Shown: positions 6,173 to 13,844 of the stretch, piece after piece
Position numbering within the stretch: position 1 is the first letter of the stretch
How the letters are laid out: each line of letters starts with the position of its first letter
Source: CAZNPW01 sp964575185
Lineage (GTDB): Bacteria; Pseudomonadota; Alphaproteobacteria; Rhodobacterales; Rhodobacteraceae
DNA: 34,010 bases
Direction: 5' to 3'
NCBI GenBank assembly: GCA_964575185.1
Contig: CAZNPW010000033.1
Coordinates: 1 to 34,010 of the forward strand
The notes under the pieces: model-generated
What the model saw: only the letters and a program-made list of their open reading frames with translations
Database searches by the model: none
Told to the model about the DNA's origin: nothing
Program-made: the position numbers and the translations under genes

Positions 6173-8230
6173 TCACGTTGCACAAGAGGGGCCGTTGCGG
6201 TTGCCACCGCTGGCCCCTCGCCTCCCCTCGCCAAGCACGGCGAGGTATTCTTCCGCTTCCGCCCGGACGCGGGCCATTTCGGCCGCTTCGGCTTCGGCGG
6301 CGGTGATGACGGCACCGGACACGCCGGCGCGGTCGCTGACCGCCAGCGTCCAGGCGTCGGGCAGGTTGGCCGCGACCGGTGTCATGTCAGCCGCCGCCGA
6401 CAGCGCCGCCTGAATGTCCACGCCGGGCGTGGCCGTCGCCGCACGGCGCGCAAGCTCGTCCCGTTGACGGCCGCGCATATCCGCCGTGCGATGCGCCCCT
6501 GCAATCTCGGTCGAACCGAAGGTGTCGGCATGCAGCTGGTGGAGGGTGCCGTCGCGCAACAGCACCACAGGCGCATCCGGGTCGCGCAGCGGCACACAGA
6601 AGGCCACCTGCCTCTCGCCCATCATGTCCGCCAGCACCGGCGCGGAATAGACCCGCCCGCCGATGGTCACGGCCCCCTTGCGCACGTCCCGGCGTTCCTC
6701 GCGGCTGAAGATCAGGTCGAAGGCCGCTTCGTCGGGCACCTGCGCGCGGTGGCCGGTGTCTGCGATCTTCGCCTCGAGCGTGCCCTTCGGCGACTGGCCC
6801 TTCAGGTCGCCGTGCTGCGGCGTCCCGTTGTATTGTGTGACGGCCGTTGCCAGATCGGCGACCAACTGGTTGGGACCGCGCTTGTAGGACGCGACGGGCA
6901 CCCCGCGCTTGGCCATCCGCGCGCGCAGCGGGTTGCCGCCATTGTAGCCCGGCAGGGCACTGACGAAGCCCTTTCCGATGATGTTGAAGCACCCTTCGAG
7001 ACGCCCTTTCCCTTCCGGGCTGTAGGCGCGGCACCGGATGACCTTCGGCCCCGTCATCTTCGCCAAGGCGGCGAAGCGCGTGATGCAGTCATGCAGGAAG
7101 GCGAACTCGCTGCCGTTGTCGATCATGAAGTTTTCAGGCATCCCGCCGTGCGGGCTGGTCAGCACCTCCCACAGGGACTTCACGACGTCGCGCTGCGTCA
7201 CGCCCTGGCCGGGGCCGCAGATGACCGGATAGGCCCAGACGTAGCCGCTTGACCCGTCCATCCACACGATCAGCGACAGGCTGATCGGCACCATGCCTGA
7301 CCTGTCCCGCGCGGCTGCGTCCGCCACCGTCACGTCCACGCTCCACACGTCGCCGATCAGCAGATCCATCGGCCGCGCCGCGAGGCCGCGTCTGACGTGG
7401 TGGTCGTGCTTTTCGATGAAGGACCGATGGTCGCGGTTGAAGGCAGCGACCACCTTCATTTCGCCGAAGTGTCGGATCCAATGCGCGCTGATCTTGCACA
7501 TCGGCTTCAGCTTGGCCGTCGGAAGGTCGACGCCTGCCGCACGGGTCAACCGCTGAAGCTCTGCCTCGCTCACGAAAGCCGCGCGCCGCCCCGACATGCC
7601 CTGTGCCAGGCACGACCGGACAAACCCCTCAAGCTGCTTTTCGATGCCTGCCTGCACGTCGGCCGGCAATCCGCAACGGCTCGACCATGTCCGGGTGACT
7701 TGGACGCGCGGCTTGCCCTTGTCGGCGCGGCCGGCAGGCATCAACGCCGCGACCCCGCCGGCGTCGGCACCGTCGCACCAGGTCCGCAGGGTCCGCTCGC
7801 TGATCCGCTTCAGCCGGCCGGCGATGACATGCTGTTCCCCGGCCGCCTGACGGAAGGCCGCGGCGCGCGCAGCTGACCCTTTCGGCATGCCGAGGATCGG
7901 GGCGATGATGCGCTGGCGGTCGGTGGCGATGGCGACCTGCCGGTCTTCGGGACGGGTCTTGGCGGGCCGTTCAACGGTCGTTGAAGGCGGGGTTTCAGGG
8001 AAGCCTAGAAGCTGGCGAAGCGCAGGCGAGGCAAGGTCAATGTCGAGTGCCAGCGCTTGGCCCGATGCGCCGCCACGCTGGCCGCTGATCGACGCAATCG
8101 GTAGGCTAAAGCCTCGCCAACGTCCGCCGTTCAAGGCCTTCTTGAAGGCCAGCTGAGCCGCGCGGTCGCTCACGCCAAACGCATGTGCTACTTGGGCGGC
8201 AGAGACCAGCTGGCGGGCGACAATCGTCAC
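6173..8230 (-). CDS. MuA-type DDE transposase
   Basis: 685 residues; MuA is 663. The GTG start at 8230 overlaps the stop of the Ner-like gene (GTGA). Domain order: N-terminal winged-helix Mu DNA-binding region (about 1-75, LVSAAQVAHAFGVSDRAAQLAFKKAL); helical site-binding domains (about 95-250); RNase-H-like catalytic core with DVWSVD (D294/D299), IDNGSEF (D371) and GKGRLEGCF (E412); then a Mu-type beta-barrel (about 500-580, VTIGGRVYSAPVLADMMGERQVAFCVPLRDPDAPVVLL); and a C-terminal helical tail that in MuA contacts MuB. All catalytic acidic residues appear present and the frame is uninterrupted, so the enzyme looks active. It should bind the paired repeats at both element ends. Confidence 0.9.
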   Translation of the reverse strand: MTIVARQLVSAAQVAHAFGVSDRAAQLAFKKALNGGRWRGFSLPIASISGQRGGASGQALALDIDLASPALRQLLGFPETPPSTTVERPAKTRPEDRQVAIATDRQRIIAPILGMPKGSAARAAAFRQAAGEQHVIAGRLKRISERTLRTWCDGADAGGVAALMPAGRADKGKPRVQVTRTWSSRCGLPADVQAGIEKQLEGFVRSCLAQGMSGRRAAFVSEAELQRLTRAAGVDLPTAKLKPMCKISAHWIRHFGEMKVVAAFNRDHRSFIEKHDHHVRRGLAARPMDLLIGDVWSVDVTVADAAARDRSGMVPISLSLIVWMDGSSGYVWAYPVICGPGQGVTQRDVVKSLWEVLTSPHGGMPENFMIDNGSEFAFLHDCITRFAALAKMTGPKVIRCRAYSPEGKGRLEGCFNIIGKGFVSALPGYNGGNPLRARMAKRGVPVASYKRGPNQLVADLATAVTQYNGTPQHGDLKGQSPKGTLEAKIADTGHRAQVPDEAAFDLIFSREERRDVRKGAVTIGGRVYSAPVLADMMGERQVAFCVPLRDPDAPVVLLRDGTLHQLHADTFGSTEIAGAHRTADMRGRQRDELARRAATATPGVDIQAALSAAADMTPVAANLPDAWTLAVSDRAGVSGAVITAAEAEAAEMARVRAEAEEYLAVLGEGRRGASGGNRNGPSCAT

Positions 8231-8436
8231 TCTGCGGTTGCCCTTAGCTTCGCCAGAAATAGCACGGCCAGCGCGCGAGCTTTCGGCCCTCGCCGAGTGC
8301 CTGAAAGGGCGGTCGTAACGGACTGTCGGACGAAGCCGTGTGAAACACAGAACGCCGCGAGCGATGTGCCCCGCGCTACTAAGGTCGCACGAACCTCTTT
8401 CAAAAGACGTTCCGAAGGTGTATCAACGTGCAACAT
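8227..8436 (-). CDS. Ner-like small HTH protein, first gene of the early operon
   Basis: 69 residues, ATG at 8436. The frame extends upstream to 8532, but that would cross the operator and the divergent repressor start, so the internal ATG is preferred. The middle of the protein, RGTSLAAFCVSHGFVRQSVTTALSGTRRGPKA, forms a helix-turn-helix of the type found in Ner and BcepMu gp16-like proteins, which sit directly upstream of the transposase in Mu-like phages and repress the early promoter. A half-operator, CAACATGCA, overlaps its own start codon, so autoregulation or control by the divergent repressor is likely. Its stop overlaps the transposase GTG start. Confidence 0.75.
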   Translation of the reverse strand: MLHVDTPSERLLKEVRATLVARGTSLAAFCVSHGFVRQSVTTALSGTRRGPKARALAVLFLAKLRATAE

Positions 8437-8462
8437 GCAGGGCCACCTAGCGCCCGGCTTTG

Positions 8463-8495
8463 GGCGCAATGCAACATTGCATGTTGAAATGCGCC
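8463..8495. promoter_or_regulatory. Large dyad-symmetric operator between the repressor and early operon
   Basis: A dyad centred at 8479 has outer arms GGCGCA (8463-8468) and TGCGCC (8490-8495) and inner arms CAACAT (8472-8477) and ATGTTG (8481-8486); only two of the fifteen base pairs are mismatched. A related half-site, CAACATGCA, occurs at 8431-8439 over the Ner-like start codon. Location between divergent genes makes this the probable binding site for the CI-like repressor and/or Ner-like protein. Confidence 0.75.
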
Positions 8496-8511
8496 ATGTC
8501 AAGGAACTGCT

Positions 8512-8952
8512 ATGGGCGAAGACGCTGATCAAACTGTTGAGGCGCTAAAGCGCAGGTTTCGGGCGCCAACGGATCAGGCCTTGGCGGCCCGACTGAAGCT
8601 AGGTCGAAGCACCGTGACCAGTTGGCGCCGGCGTGGGACTGTGCCGGAACGCTATGCGCGCTTGGCAAAGGAAGTCCTGGCCTTCCCGCCTGACCTCTTG
8701 GACCGCTCATGGTCGCCCGTTGAACATGCCGCGATGACGTTGGCCCTCGTCCGACTTATAAAGGGCAGTGCGGATGACGTTGGCGACTTCCCAAGGTTCT
8801 TGTCGAAGGTCAGTTTCCTTGCCCCGCGCCTGGCCGTTGGGCTAGAGCATGCGCTGATCGACCTCTCCGCGCGTATGACTGAAGCTGGCATCGAAGATCC
8901 GACGCAGTGTCTGAACCTGATCGTCTTCGAAGAGTTTTTCGCTCCAAAGTGA
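8512..8952 (+). CDS. CI-like repressor of the Mu-like element
   Basis: 146 residues, ATG at 8512 preceded by AAGGAA. The N-terminus (about residues 8-52, TVEALKRRFRAPTDQALAARLKLGRSTVTSWRRRGTVPERYARLA) is the phage CI-type helix-turn-helix, including the turn-recognition segment LGRSTVTSWRRRGTVP. The C-terminal 90 residues are helical and have no serine-lysine LexA-type peptidase signature, so induction would not be by RecA-stimulated self-cleavage. The gene is transcribed away from the transposition operon across a large palindromic operator, the usual immunity-switch layout of Mu-like phages. It is the only gene of the element on the plus strand. Confidence 0.85.
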   Translation: MGEDADQTVEALKRRFRAPTDQALAARLKLGRSTVTSWRRRGTVPERYARLAKEVLAFPPDLLDRSWSPVEHAAMTLALVRLIKGSADDVGDFPRFLSKVSFLAPRLAVGLEHALIDLSARMTEAGIEDPTQCLNLIVFEEFFAPK

Positions 8953-8954
8953 CT

Positions 8955-9037
8955 TTCGCCAATCGCTTCGCCAATGTTCGCCGGTTGAGCAAAATCAAGC
9001 ACTTACCATTGGCGAAGGTCCGGTCCGACTGCGGACC
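8955..9037. repeat. Cluster of TTCGCCAAT repeats and a hairpin near the right end
   Basis: TTCGCCAAT occurs at 8955-8963 and 8967-8975, a partial copy TTCGCCGG at 8977-8984, and an inverted copy ATTGGCGAA at 9008-9016. A GGTCCG/CGGACC hairpin follows at 9022-9037. The cluster lies just downstream of the repressor stop codon and inside the right end. It may be the repressor terminator, or additional protein-binding sites near the end. Confidence 0.45.
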
Positions 9038-9098
9038 CCGCCCTCCCACGACTTCCCTCGCAAAATCAACGCCCTAGCCGCGCATCGCACTCCTTGCG

Positions 9099-9137
9099 TT
9101 GCAAAATAATTGCGTCCACCGTTGCAGAATAATTTCG
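9099..9137 (-). repeat. Right-end transposase-binding repeats R2 and R1
   Basis: Read on the minus strand: R1 CGAAATTATTCTGCAA (9137-9122) and R2 CGCAATTATTTTGCAA (9114-9099), spaced 23 bp. They are inverted relative to, and closely match, the left-end pair at 420-455. The terminal TG lies nine bases outside R1, exactly as on the left. Confidence 0.8.
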
Positions 9138-9146
9138 CGCGGTTCA

Positions 9147-9150
9147 CCGA
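9147..9150. repeat. Right copy of the putative target-site duplication (CCGA)
   Basis: CCGA immediately outside the CA terminus, matching 407-410. Host sequence resumes here and reaches the kpsC stop codon within 40 bases. Confidence 0.5.
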
Positions 9151-9188
9151 ACCCCCGAGGATATTTCAGGGAAGATGAAGGACGGGGG

Positions 9189-11195
9189 TCAGCGCCACAG
9201 GTGCGCATGGCCCGCCAGGGCACCTTGCAGCCTGGCGAGCAGCCGCGTCCCCGGTCCGGCGGGCGGGATGACGCCCGAGGCGAGGCGCTCCAGCGCGACC
9301 TCCGGCGGGCAGGGGTGGCCGCTCACGGGGTCGCGGTAGCGCGGGTAGGCGATCAGCGCGGCGTGGACCAGCGCCACCAGGTCGGGCCGCGCGGTGCGCC
9401 GCGGCGGGATCGGACCGAGGTCCGTGGTCAGGCCCCAGCCCGCGTAGAACGGCGCGCCGAGGACCGTCACCGGCCTGCCCCGCAGGAGCGCCTCGAAGCC
9501 GAGCGTCGAGGTCATCGTCCAGACCTCGTCGCAGGCGTCGATCAGCGCGACGGCGCCCGCCTGCCGCGCCACCGTGTCGGCCAGCGCCAGCGTCGCGGCA
9601 TCGACCGCGCCCTGCCGCAGACCGGCCTCGACATCGGGGTGCGGCTTGTAGACGATCACCGCGCCGGGGTTCGCGGCCCGCACCGCGCGGAGCAGGCCCG
9701 CGTTCGTGCGCACCTCGCCCGCGCCGCGCAGGATGCTCGCGTCGTCCTCCACCTGCCCCGGCACGAGGATGCGGCGGCCCGCGGGCAGTCGCGGCAGGGT
9801 GCCCGGCAGGTTGTATTTCGACAGGCCCGCCGCCGTCAGCGCCGCGAGCAGCCGCGCCGCCCGCGCCGCGCCGCCGGGCGGCAGGGGGGCGGCGACCAGC
9901 CGCTCGAGCCGGCTCTCGCGGGTCGGGTCGTAGTAGATGCCGAGGTCGTCGGTCACCACCGACAGCGGCGGCACCAGCGCGGCGCCGAGCCCGCGCGAGC
10001 GCAGGAACCCGTCCTCCACCCGCAGCACGCGCGGGGCGGCGAGGCCCGGCGGTTCCTTCCCGGCCCAGACCAGCACCCCGCGCCCCGTGCGCGCCGCGAG
10101 CGCCGCGGCACGGTCCGGGCTCGTGCGGAACAACACCGGCCTGACCGACCCGAAGCCCTGCTGCAGCCAGCCGCGCTTCCACAGCCGCATCCCCCCGGCG
10201 ACATGGCCCCGCCGGTCCTCGCGCCAGACGCGCACGCAGGCCTCGAGCTGGTCGAGCACGTCCTCGACCTCGCACAGCCGGTCGCGGCAGGGGTCGTACC
10301 ACAGGGCGGCCGCGATGCAGGCGGCCGCGAAGAGCTGCGCCGCGCTGCGCGGAATGCCGCGGCCCGGCGGCGGGGCCCGGTCGTCGGTCAGGCCCCAGCC
10401 CGCATACCAGGGCTGGCCCCAGATGACCGGCCGGTGCCCGGCCATCACCGCCTCCCAGCCGAGCTGCGAGGTGACGGCATGCACCGCCACCGCCCCGTCG
10501 AGCAGCGCCCAGGGCGACACCGGGTCGGGCAGCAGCACCGTCCGGGCGTCGCGGTCCTGCGGCCCGAAATGGCCCGCGCGGAGCCCGGCCGCCGTCTCGG
10601 GGTGGGTCTTGACGACGATCCGCGCGCCCGGATGCGCCGCGCGCGCGGCCGCGAGCATCTGCGCGAAGGTCGCCGCCGAGGCCCCGCCGTGGCGGATCGA
10701 GGCATCCCCCCGGGTCTGGTCGACGACGAGCACGTAGCCGGGGGCCGGCACGGGCCGCAGAGGGTCGTGGATGTTGTATTTCGACAAGTGCAGGCTGCGG
10801 ATCCGCGCCATCGCGGCCTCTGCCCGCACCACCATGTCGGAATCCTGCAAGCCCGCGATCGCCCGTGCGATGCGCGACGGCGCCGTCGCATCGTAGAAGA
10901 CGCCCGCGCCGTCGAGGATCAGCCCCAGCGTCGGATCGCCTGCACGGCCGGGACGGAGCGAGCGGAGGAAGGCGTCCTCGACCCGCAGCAGCGGCACGCC
11001 CGCGCGGCGCGCCACCGCCTCGCCGCGCCAGGCGCGGGACGACCGGCCCCAGACGGCGACGCCGTCACCCGGCCCCGGCCAGCCGACCGCCAGGCGGTGC
11101 CCGGCCAGCTCCATGATCCGCCGGACGCGGCGGTCGCGCAGGAAGCCGCCGGAATAGACGCAGAGGCGCCGGGGCAGATCCCCGGCCACCTCCAT
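9189..11195 (-). CDS. kpsC: Capsule beta-Kdo transferase KpsC
   Basis: 668 residues, close to E. coli KpsC (about 675). KpsC builds the poly-beta-Kdo linker on phosphatidylglycerol that anchors group-2 capsules, acting at the inner membrane face. The protein is a tandem duplication of one domain, as expected for its two transferase modules. First half: LHLSKYNIHDPLRP, VLVVDQTRGDASI, VVKTHPET, VTSQLGWEAVMAGHRPVIWG, YAGWGLTDD. Second half: GLSKYNLPGTLP, ILVPGQVEDDASI, YKPHPD, MTSTLGFEALLRGRPVTVLG, YAGWGLTTD. Start ATG at 11195 lies one base after the stop of the upstream lipoprotein gene. It is the last gene of a three-gene operon. Gene and frame are intact despite the element inserted 43 bp beyond the stop codon. 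Confidence 0.92.
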   Translation of the reverse strand: MEVAGDLPRRLCVYSGGFLRDRRVRRIMELAGHRLAVGWPGPGDGVAVWGRSSRAWRGEAVARRAGVPLLRVEDAFLRSLRPGRAGDPTLGLILDGAGVFYDATAPSRIARAIAGLQDSDMVVRAEAAMARIRSLHLSKYNIHDPLRPVPAPGYVLVVDQTRGDASIRHGGASAATFAQMLAAARAAHPGARIVVKTHPETAAGLRAGHFGPQDRDARTVLLPDPVSPWALLDGAVAVHAVTSQLGWEAVMAGHRPVIWGQPWYAGWGLTDDRAPPPGRGIPRSAAQLFAAACIAAALWYDPCRDRLCEVEDVLDQLEACVRVWREDRRGHVAGGMRLWKRGWLQQGFGSVRPVLFRTSPDRAAALAARTGRGVLVWAGKEPPGLAAPRVLRVEDGFLRSRGLGAALVPPLSVVTDDLGIYYDPTRESRLERLVAAPLPPGGAARAARLLAALTAAGLSKYNLPGTLPRLPAGRRILVPGQVEDDASILRGAGEVRTNAGLLRAVRAANPGAVIVYKPHPDVEAGLRQGAVDAATLALADTVARQAGAVALIDACDEVWTMTSTLGFEALLRGRPVTVLGAPFYAGWGLTTDLGPIPPRRTARPDLVALVHAALIAYPRYRDPVSGHPCPPEVALERLASGVIPPAGPGTRLLARLQGALAGHAHLWR

Positions 11196-11196
11196 C

Positions 11197-12354
11197 TCAG
11201 CCGCCGGCCGTGGTCGCCACCGATCCGGCCGTGGTCGCCACCGATCCGGCCGCGGTCGCGGTGCCGGTGATCGCCGACAGCGTCTTCTGCCACTGCACGA
11301 AGGGTGCCTCGGTCACATACAGCGTGTCGCCGTCGCGGATGACGAAATCGCGCGCCTCGAACATGCCGGTCGGCTGCGTCAGGTCGAGCACGTAGACCAT
11401 GCGCTGGTCGCCCGTCAGGTCGGACCGGCCCAGGACCTGTCGGGCGATGGCCTCCGGTTCGTTGCGGAAGACGAAGACGCCGGTGGGGTCGGCCAGCGCC
11501 GATGCCAGTCCGCCGACGCTCGCGATGGCCTCGATCGCCGACAGCGTCTGAGTCTCGAAGGGCACGCGGTTCTGCGTGCCGGTGGCTCCCAGCACGGTGA
11601 AGGCGCGCGTGTCGCGCTCCACCACGATCTGGTCGCCCGGGCGCAGCGCGATGTCGACGCCAGGGTTCTGATACAGGTCCTGCAGCCAGACCTTGCCCGT
11701 CTGGCTGCCGCGCGTCACGCGGACCAGCGCGACCGCGGGCTCGATCGCGACGCCGCCCGCGCGGGCGAGCATCTGGCTCAGCGTGCGGGTCGGCCGTTCG
11801 ATGGCGTAGACCCCCTGCGCGCCCACCCCGCCCGAGACGGTGACGGTCGATCCGTCCCCCGCCGCGCGCTGCACCGTCACCTGCGGGTCGGGCGTCTGCG
11901 CATCCAGCAGGCGCGTGATGGCCTGGCGCAGGCCGTCGGGCGTGTTGCCCGCGGCGCGGACGCGGCCCGCATAGGGGATGAAGATGAAGCCCTGGCCGTC
12001 CACCTGCACGTTGTCGAGCGCCGAGACCCGCTGGCCGGTGTTGCCCAGAAGCGGGTCGTCGCGGACGTTCTCGAACACGGTGATGACCAGCGAGTCCCCG
12101 GGGTTGATCGCATCCGACCCCACCAGGCCTGCGTCCAGGAAGGCCTGCGAGAACCCGAAGGCCGGCGTGACCGCCGTGGCGCGCGTGACGCGGCTGTCGA
12201 CCGACACGACGAAGGCATCGCCCCCGTTCAGCACCGAACCGTCGAAGATTTCGCCTTTCGTGGGTCCGGGGCGCGGCAGGCCGCAGCCGGCCACCGACGC
12301 AACGATCACCATCAGGGCCAGCGTCCTGGCCCCTTTCGGGGAGAATCCTGTCAC
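11197..12354 (-). CDS. Wza/KpsD-type polysaccharide export lipoprotein
   Basis: 385 residues from a GTG at 12354, chosen because GAAGGGG precedes it by eight bases and it gives a standard lipoprotein signal (hydrophobic TLALMVIVASVAGC with the lipidated cysteine near residue 24). A TTG at 12399 would add 15 residues. A polysaccharide-export domain (INPGDSLVITVFENV, then DNVQVDGQGFIFIPYAGRVRAAG, then VTVSGGVGAQGVYAI) is followed by SLBB-like repeats (LGATGTQNRVPFETQTLSAIEAIASVGGL). The protein should form the outer-membrane channel for capsule. The extreme C-terminus ends in a tandem repeat (GSVATTA twice), encoded by 21-bp DNA repeats. It lies between kpsS and kpsC in one operon. Confidence 0.88.
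   Translation of the reverse strand: MTGFSPKGARTLALMVIVASVAGCGLPRPGPTKGEIFDGSVLNGGDAFVVSVDSRVTRATAVTPAFGFSQAFLDAGLVGSDAINPGDSLVITVFENVRDDPLLGNTGQRVSALDNVQVDGQGFIFIPYAGRVRAAGNTPDGLRQAITRLLDAQTPDPQVTVQRAAGDGSTVTVSGGVGAQGVYAIERPTRTLSQMLARAGGVAIEPAVALVRVTRGSQTGKVWLQDLYQNPGVDIALRPGDQIVVERDTRAFTVLGATGTQNRVPFETQTLSAIEAIASVGGLASALADPTGVFVFRNEPEAIARQVLGRSDLTGDQRMVYVLDLTQPTGMFEARDFVIRDGDTLYVTEAPFVQWQKTLSAITGTATAAGSVATTAGSVATTAGG
11206..11260. repeat. 21-bp tandem repeat in the 3' end of the export-lipoprotein gene
   Basis: Two perfect 21-bp units (11206-11226 and 11227-11247) and a degenerate partial third (from 11248) encode GSVATTA repeats at the C-terminus. In-frame repeat number changes would alter only the tail length. 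Confidence 0.8.
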
Positions 12355-12433
12355 TGCTCGGGCCCCTTCTTCCGGGTATGCCTCAGGTTTTGCGGGCAAG
12401 CCTACAGAAACGCGTGCCTTCTGGCAAAAGCAT

Positions 12434-13732
12434 TCACGTCACGATCGTCAACTGTTGCCGGGGTGCCGCACGGCCGAGCGACAGCGAGTCGTAGGGATCG
12501 TCGGGTGACAGGATCATGTCGACGACCTGCCGCAGAAGCTCGCGCCGTCCGCGCGCGCTGTAGAAGCCGCCGGGGATCTGGCTCGTTTCCAGCAGGTAGT
12601 GGCGGTAGTCGCGGTAGGCGCGGCCGTCGGGGCGGTCGGGGCGCGCCAGGAAATCGGGCAGCGCCTGCGTGCTGACGAACTCGGGCTTGGCATAGACCGC
12701 CTCGCCGAAGACCTTCAGCGGCAGCCCCCGCCACAGCACCTGCTGGCCGGCCGTCGAATTGACCGTGATCGCCGAGCGCGCGTGGTTCAAGAGCGCCGCG
12801 AGCTTGCCGCCGCGCACGAAGTGCACCCGCCCCCAGACCCCCGCCGTCCGGGCGAGCCGCCGGATCTCGGCCTGCACCGGCACGCGGCCGTCCTCGAGCG
12901 GGTGGGCCTTGAACACCAGCCGGTGGTGCGGCGGCGCGCCGCGGGCGAAGCCGTCGATCACGACCGACAGGAAGTCCGCCATGGTGCGGAACGGCGAATG
13001 CGCCTGGAAGCTCGCGTCGTGCTCAAGCTGCAGGATCACCAGGTGGTAGGGATAGCCGCCGTGCTTGATGCGCAGCGTGGCGAGCGTGCGTTCGGCGCGG
13101 TGGACCGGCATCAGCACCAGCCGCTTGCAGTAAAGCCAGAACTCCTGCCCCACGGTCAGCGCGCGATGCGGGCGGAAGTCGCGGTAGTCCCAGAAGCCGG
13201 CCAGCACGAACCAGTGGTAGAGCGCCCCCCAGAACATGTGCTGGCGCATGTCGCCCCAGCGGGCGGGGGCGTCGGGCAGCTCCATGTCGGCCTTCTCCAG
13301 CGCGGCGCGCATGTCGGCGACCGACAGGCGCATCAGCCGCGAATGGCCGTTGGTGCCGCCGCGTTCGTAGGTCACCCAGTAGGGGCGCAGGTAGCCTTCC
13401 TCGAAGACGTGGACAGTCAGGCCCCGGGCGCGGGCGGCGGCCACGGCGGTGGCGTGGACGGGCCGGGTGTCGCCGTAAAGCACGAGGTCGGTGATCCCGC
13501 GGGCGTCGATCAGCGCGGCGACCGTGGCGGGCCAGTCGGCGGCGGCGCCGCGATAGGGGATGTAGGTCGCGGTGGTCGGCCAGAAGGCCCGGTCGCCGCG
13601 GTTGAAGCCCACCCGCCAGACCTGCGCGCCCGCCGCCTGCAGCATCCGGCCCAGCGCGTGGAAGAACGGCCCGTGCGGCCCCTGCAGGAACAGGAACCGG
13701 CGGTCGGCGTGGATCGAGGGGGCAAGCGTCAT
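12434..13732 (-). CDS. kpsS: Capsule Kdo transferase KpsS
   Basis: 432 residues; E. coli KpsS is about 390. KpsS adds the first beta-Kdo to phosphatidylglycerol, starting the capsule linker. Motifs visible: FLFLQGPHGPFFHALGRMLQAAGAQVWRVGFNRGD at the N-terminus, VFEEGYLRPYWVTYERGG, LQLEHDASFQAHSPF, FKAHPLEDG and TVNSTAGQQVLWRGLPLKVFGEAVY; all belong to the Capsule_synth family also found in KpsC. It is the first gene of the minus-strand capsule operon (kpsS, export lipoprotein, kpsC), divergent from ribE. A 79-bp gap separates its stop from the lipoprotein start. The inner-membrane ABC exporter genes (kpsM, kpsT, kpsE) are not in the window. Confidence 0.9.
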   Translation of the reverse strand: MTLAPSIHADRRFLFLQGPHGPFFHALGRMLQAAGAQVWRVGFNRGDRAFWPTTATYIPYRGAAADWPATVAALIDARGITDLVLYGDTRPVHATAVAAARARGLTVHVFEEGYLRPYWVTYERGGTNGHSRLMRLSVADMRAALEKADMELPDAPARWGDMRQHMFWGALYHWFVLAGFWDYRDFRPHRALTVGQEFWLYCKRLVLMPVHRAERTLATLRIKHGGYPYHLVILQLEHDASFQAHSPFRTMADFLSVVIDGFARGAPPHHRLVFKAHPLEDGRVPVQAEIRRLARTAGVWGRVHFVRGGKLAALLNHARSAITVNSTAGQQVLWRGLPLKVFGEAVYAKPEFVSTQALPDFLARPDRPDGRAYRDYRHYLLETSQIPGGFYSARGRRELLRQVVDMILSPDDPYDSLSLGRAAPRQQLTIVT

Positions 13733-13844
13733 GGGCGCGATACTGGCAGCGGTCGGGCAGGCGTAAAGGGCAAAGGCTGCTCCGGCGTTAACGGGCGATG
13801 CGGGCCGAATTGCGGCGGCCGCCCCGGTGGGCTACACGCAGGCC

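Larger units (their letters stand above)
411..9146. mobile_element. Compact Mu-like transposable element carrying head genes but no tail or packaging genes
   Basis: The element is bounded by TG (411-412) and CA (9145-9146). Exactly nine bases inside each boundary begins a 16-base site of the form CG(C/A)AATT....TGCAA, with a second copy further in on both sides (420-435 and 440-455 on the left; 9122-9137 and 9099-9114, inverted, on the right). The tetranucleotide CCGA directly flanks both boundaries (407-410 and 9147-9150), as expected for a target duplication, although Mu itself makes 5 bp. Inside are a repressor, a Ner-like gene, MuA- and MuB-type transposition genes, GemA, gpT capsid, gpI protease, a small head protein, a Mor-like gene and a small HTH gene. 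At 8.7 kb it is far shorter than complete Mu-like phages of about 35-40 kb. No terminase, portal, tail or lysis gene is seen, yet all recognised frames are open. Confidence 0.85.

Noticed and set aside
8437..8532. 32-residue N-terminal extension of the Ner-like protein
   Set aside because: It would translate through the operator and across the repressor start; the HTH protein is complete from 8436.
9099..11270. Long plus-strand open frame (723 codons) opposite kpsC
   Set aside because: It is the antisense shadow of kpsC in GC-rich DNA: composition is Arg/Pro/Gly-rich, no domain is seen, and kpsC on the other strand has full family motifs.
13733..13844. FMN riboswitch before ribE
   Set aside because: The 112-bp gap is too short and shows none of the conserved riboswitch helices; no such structure is seen before ribB either.
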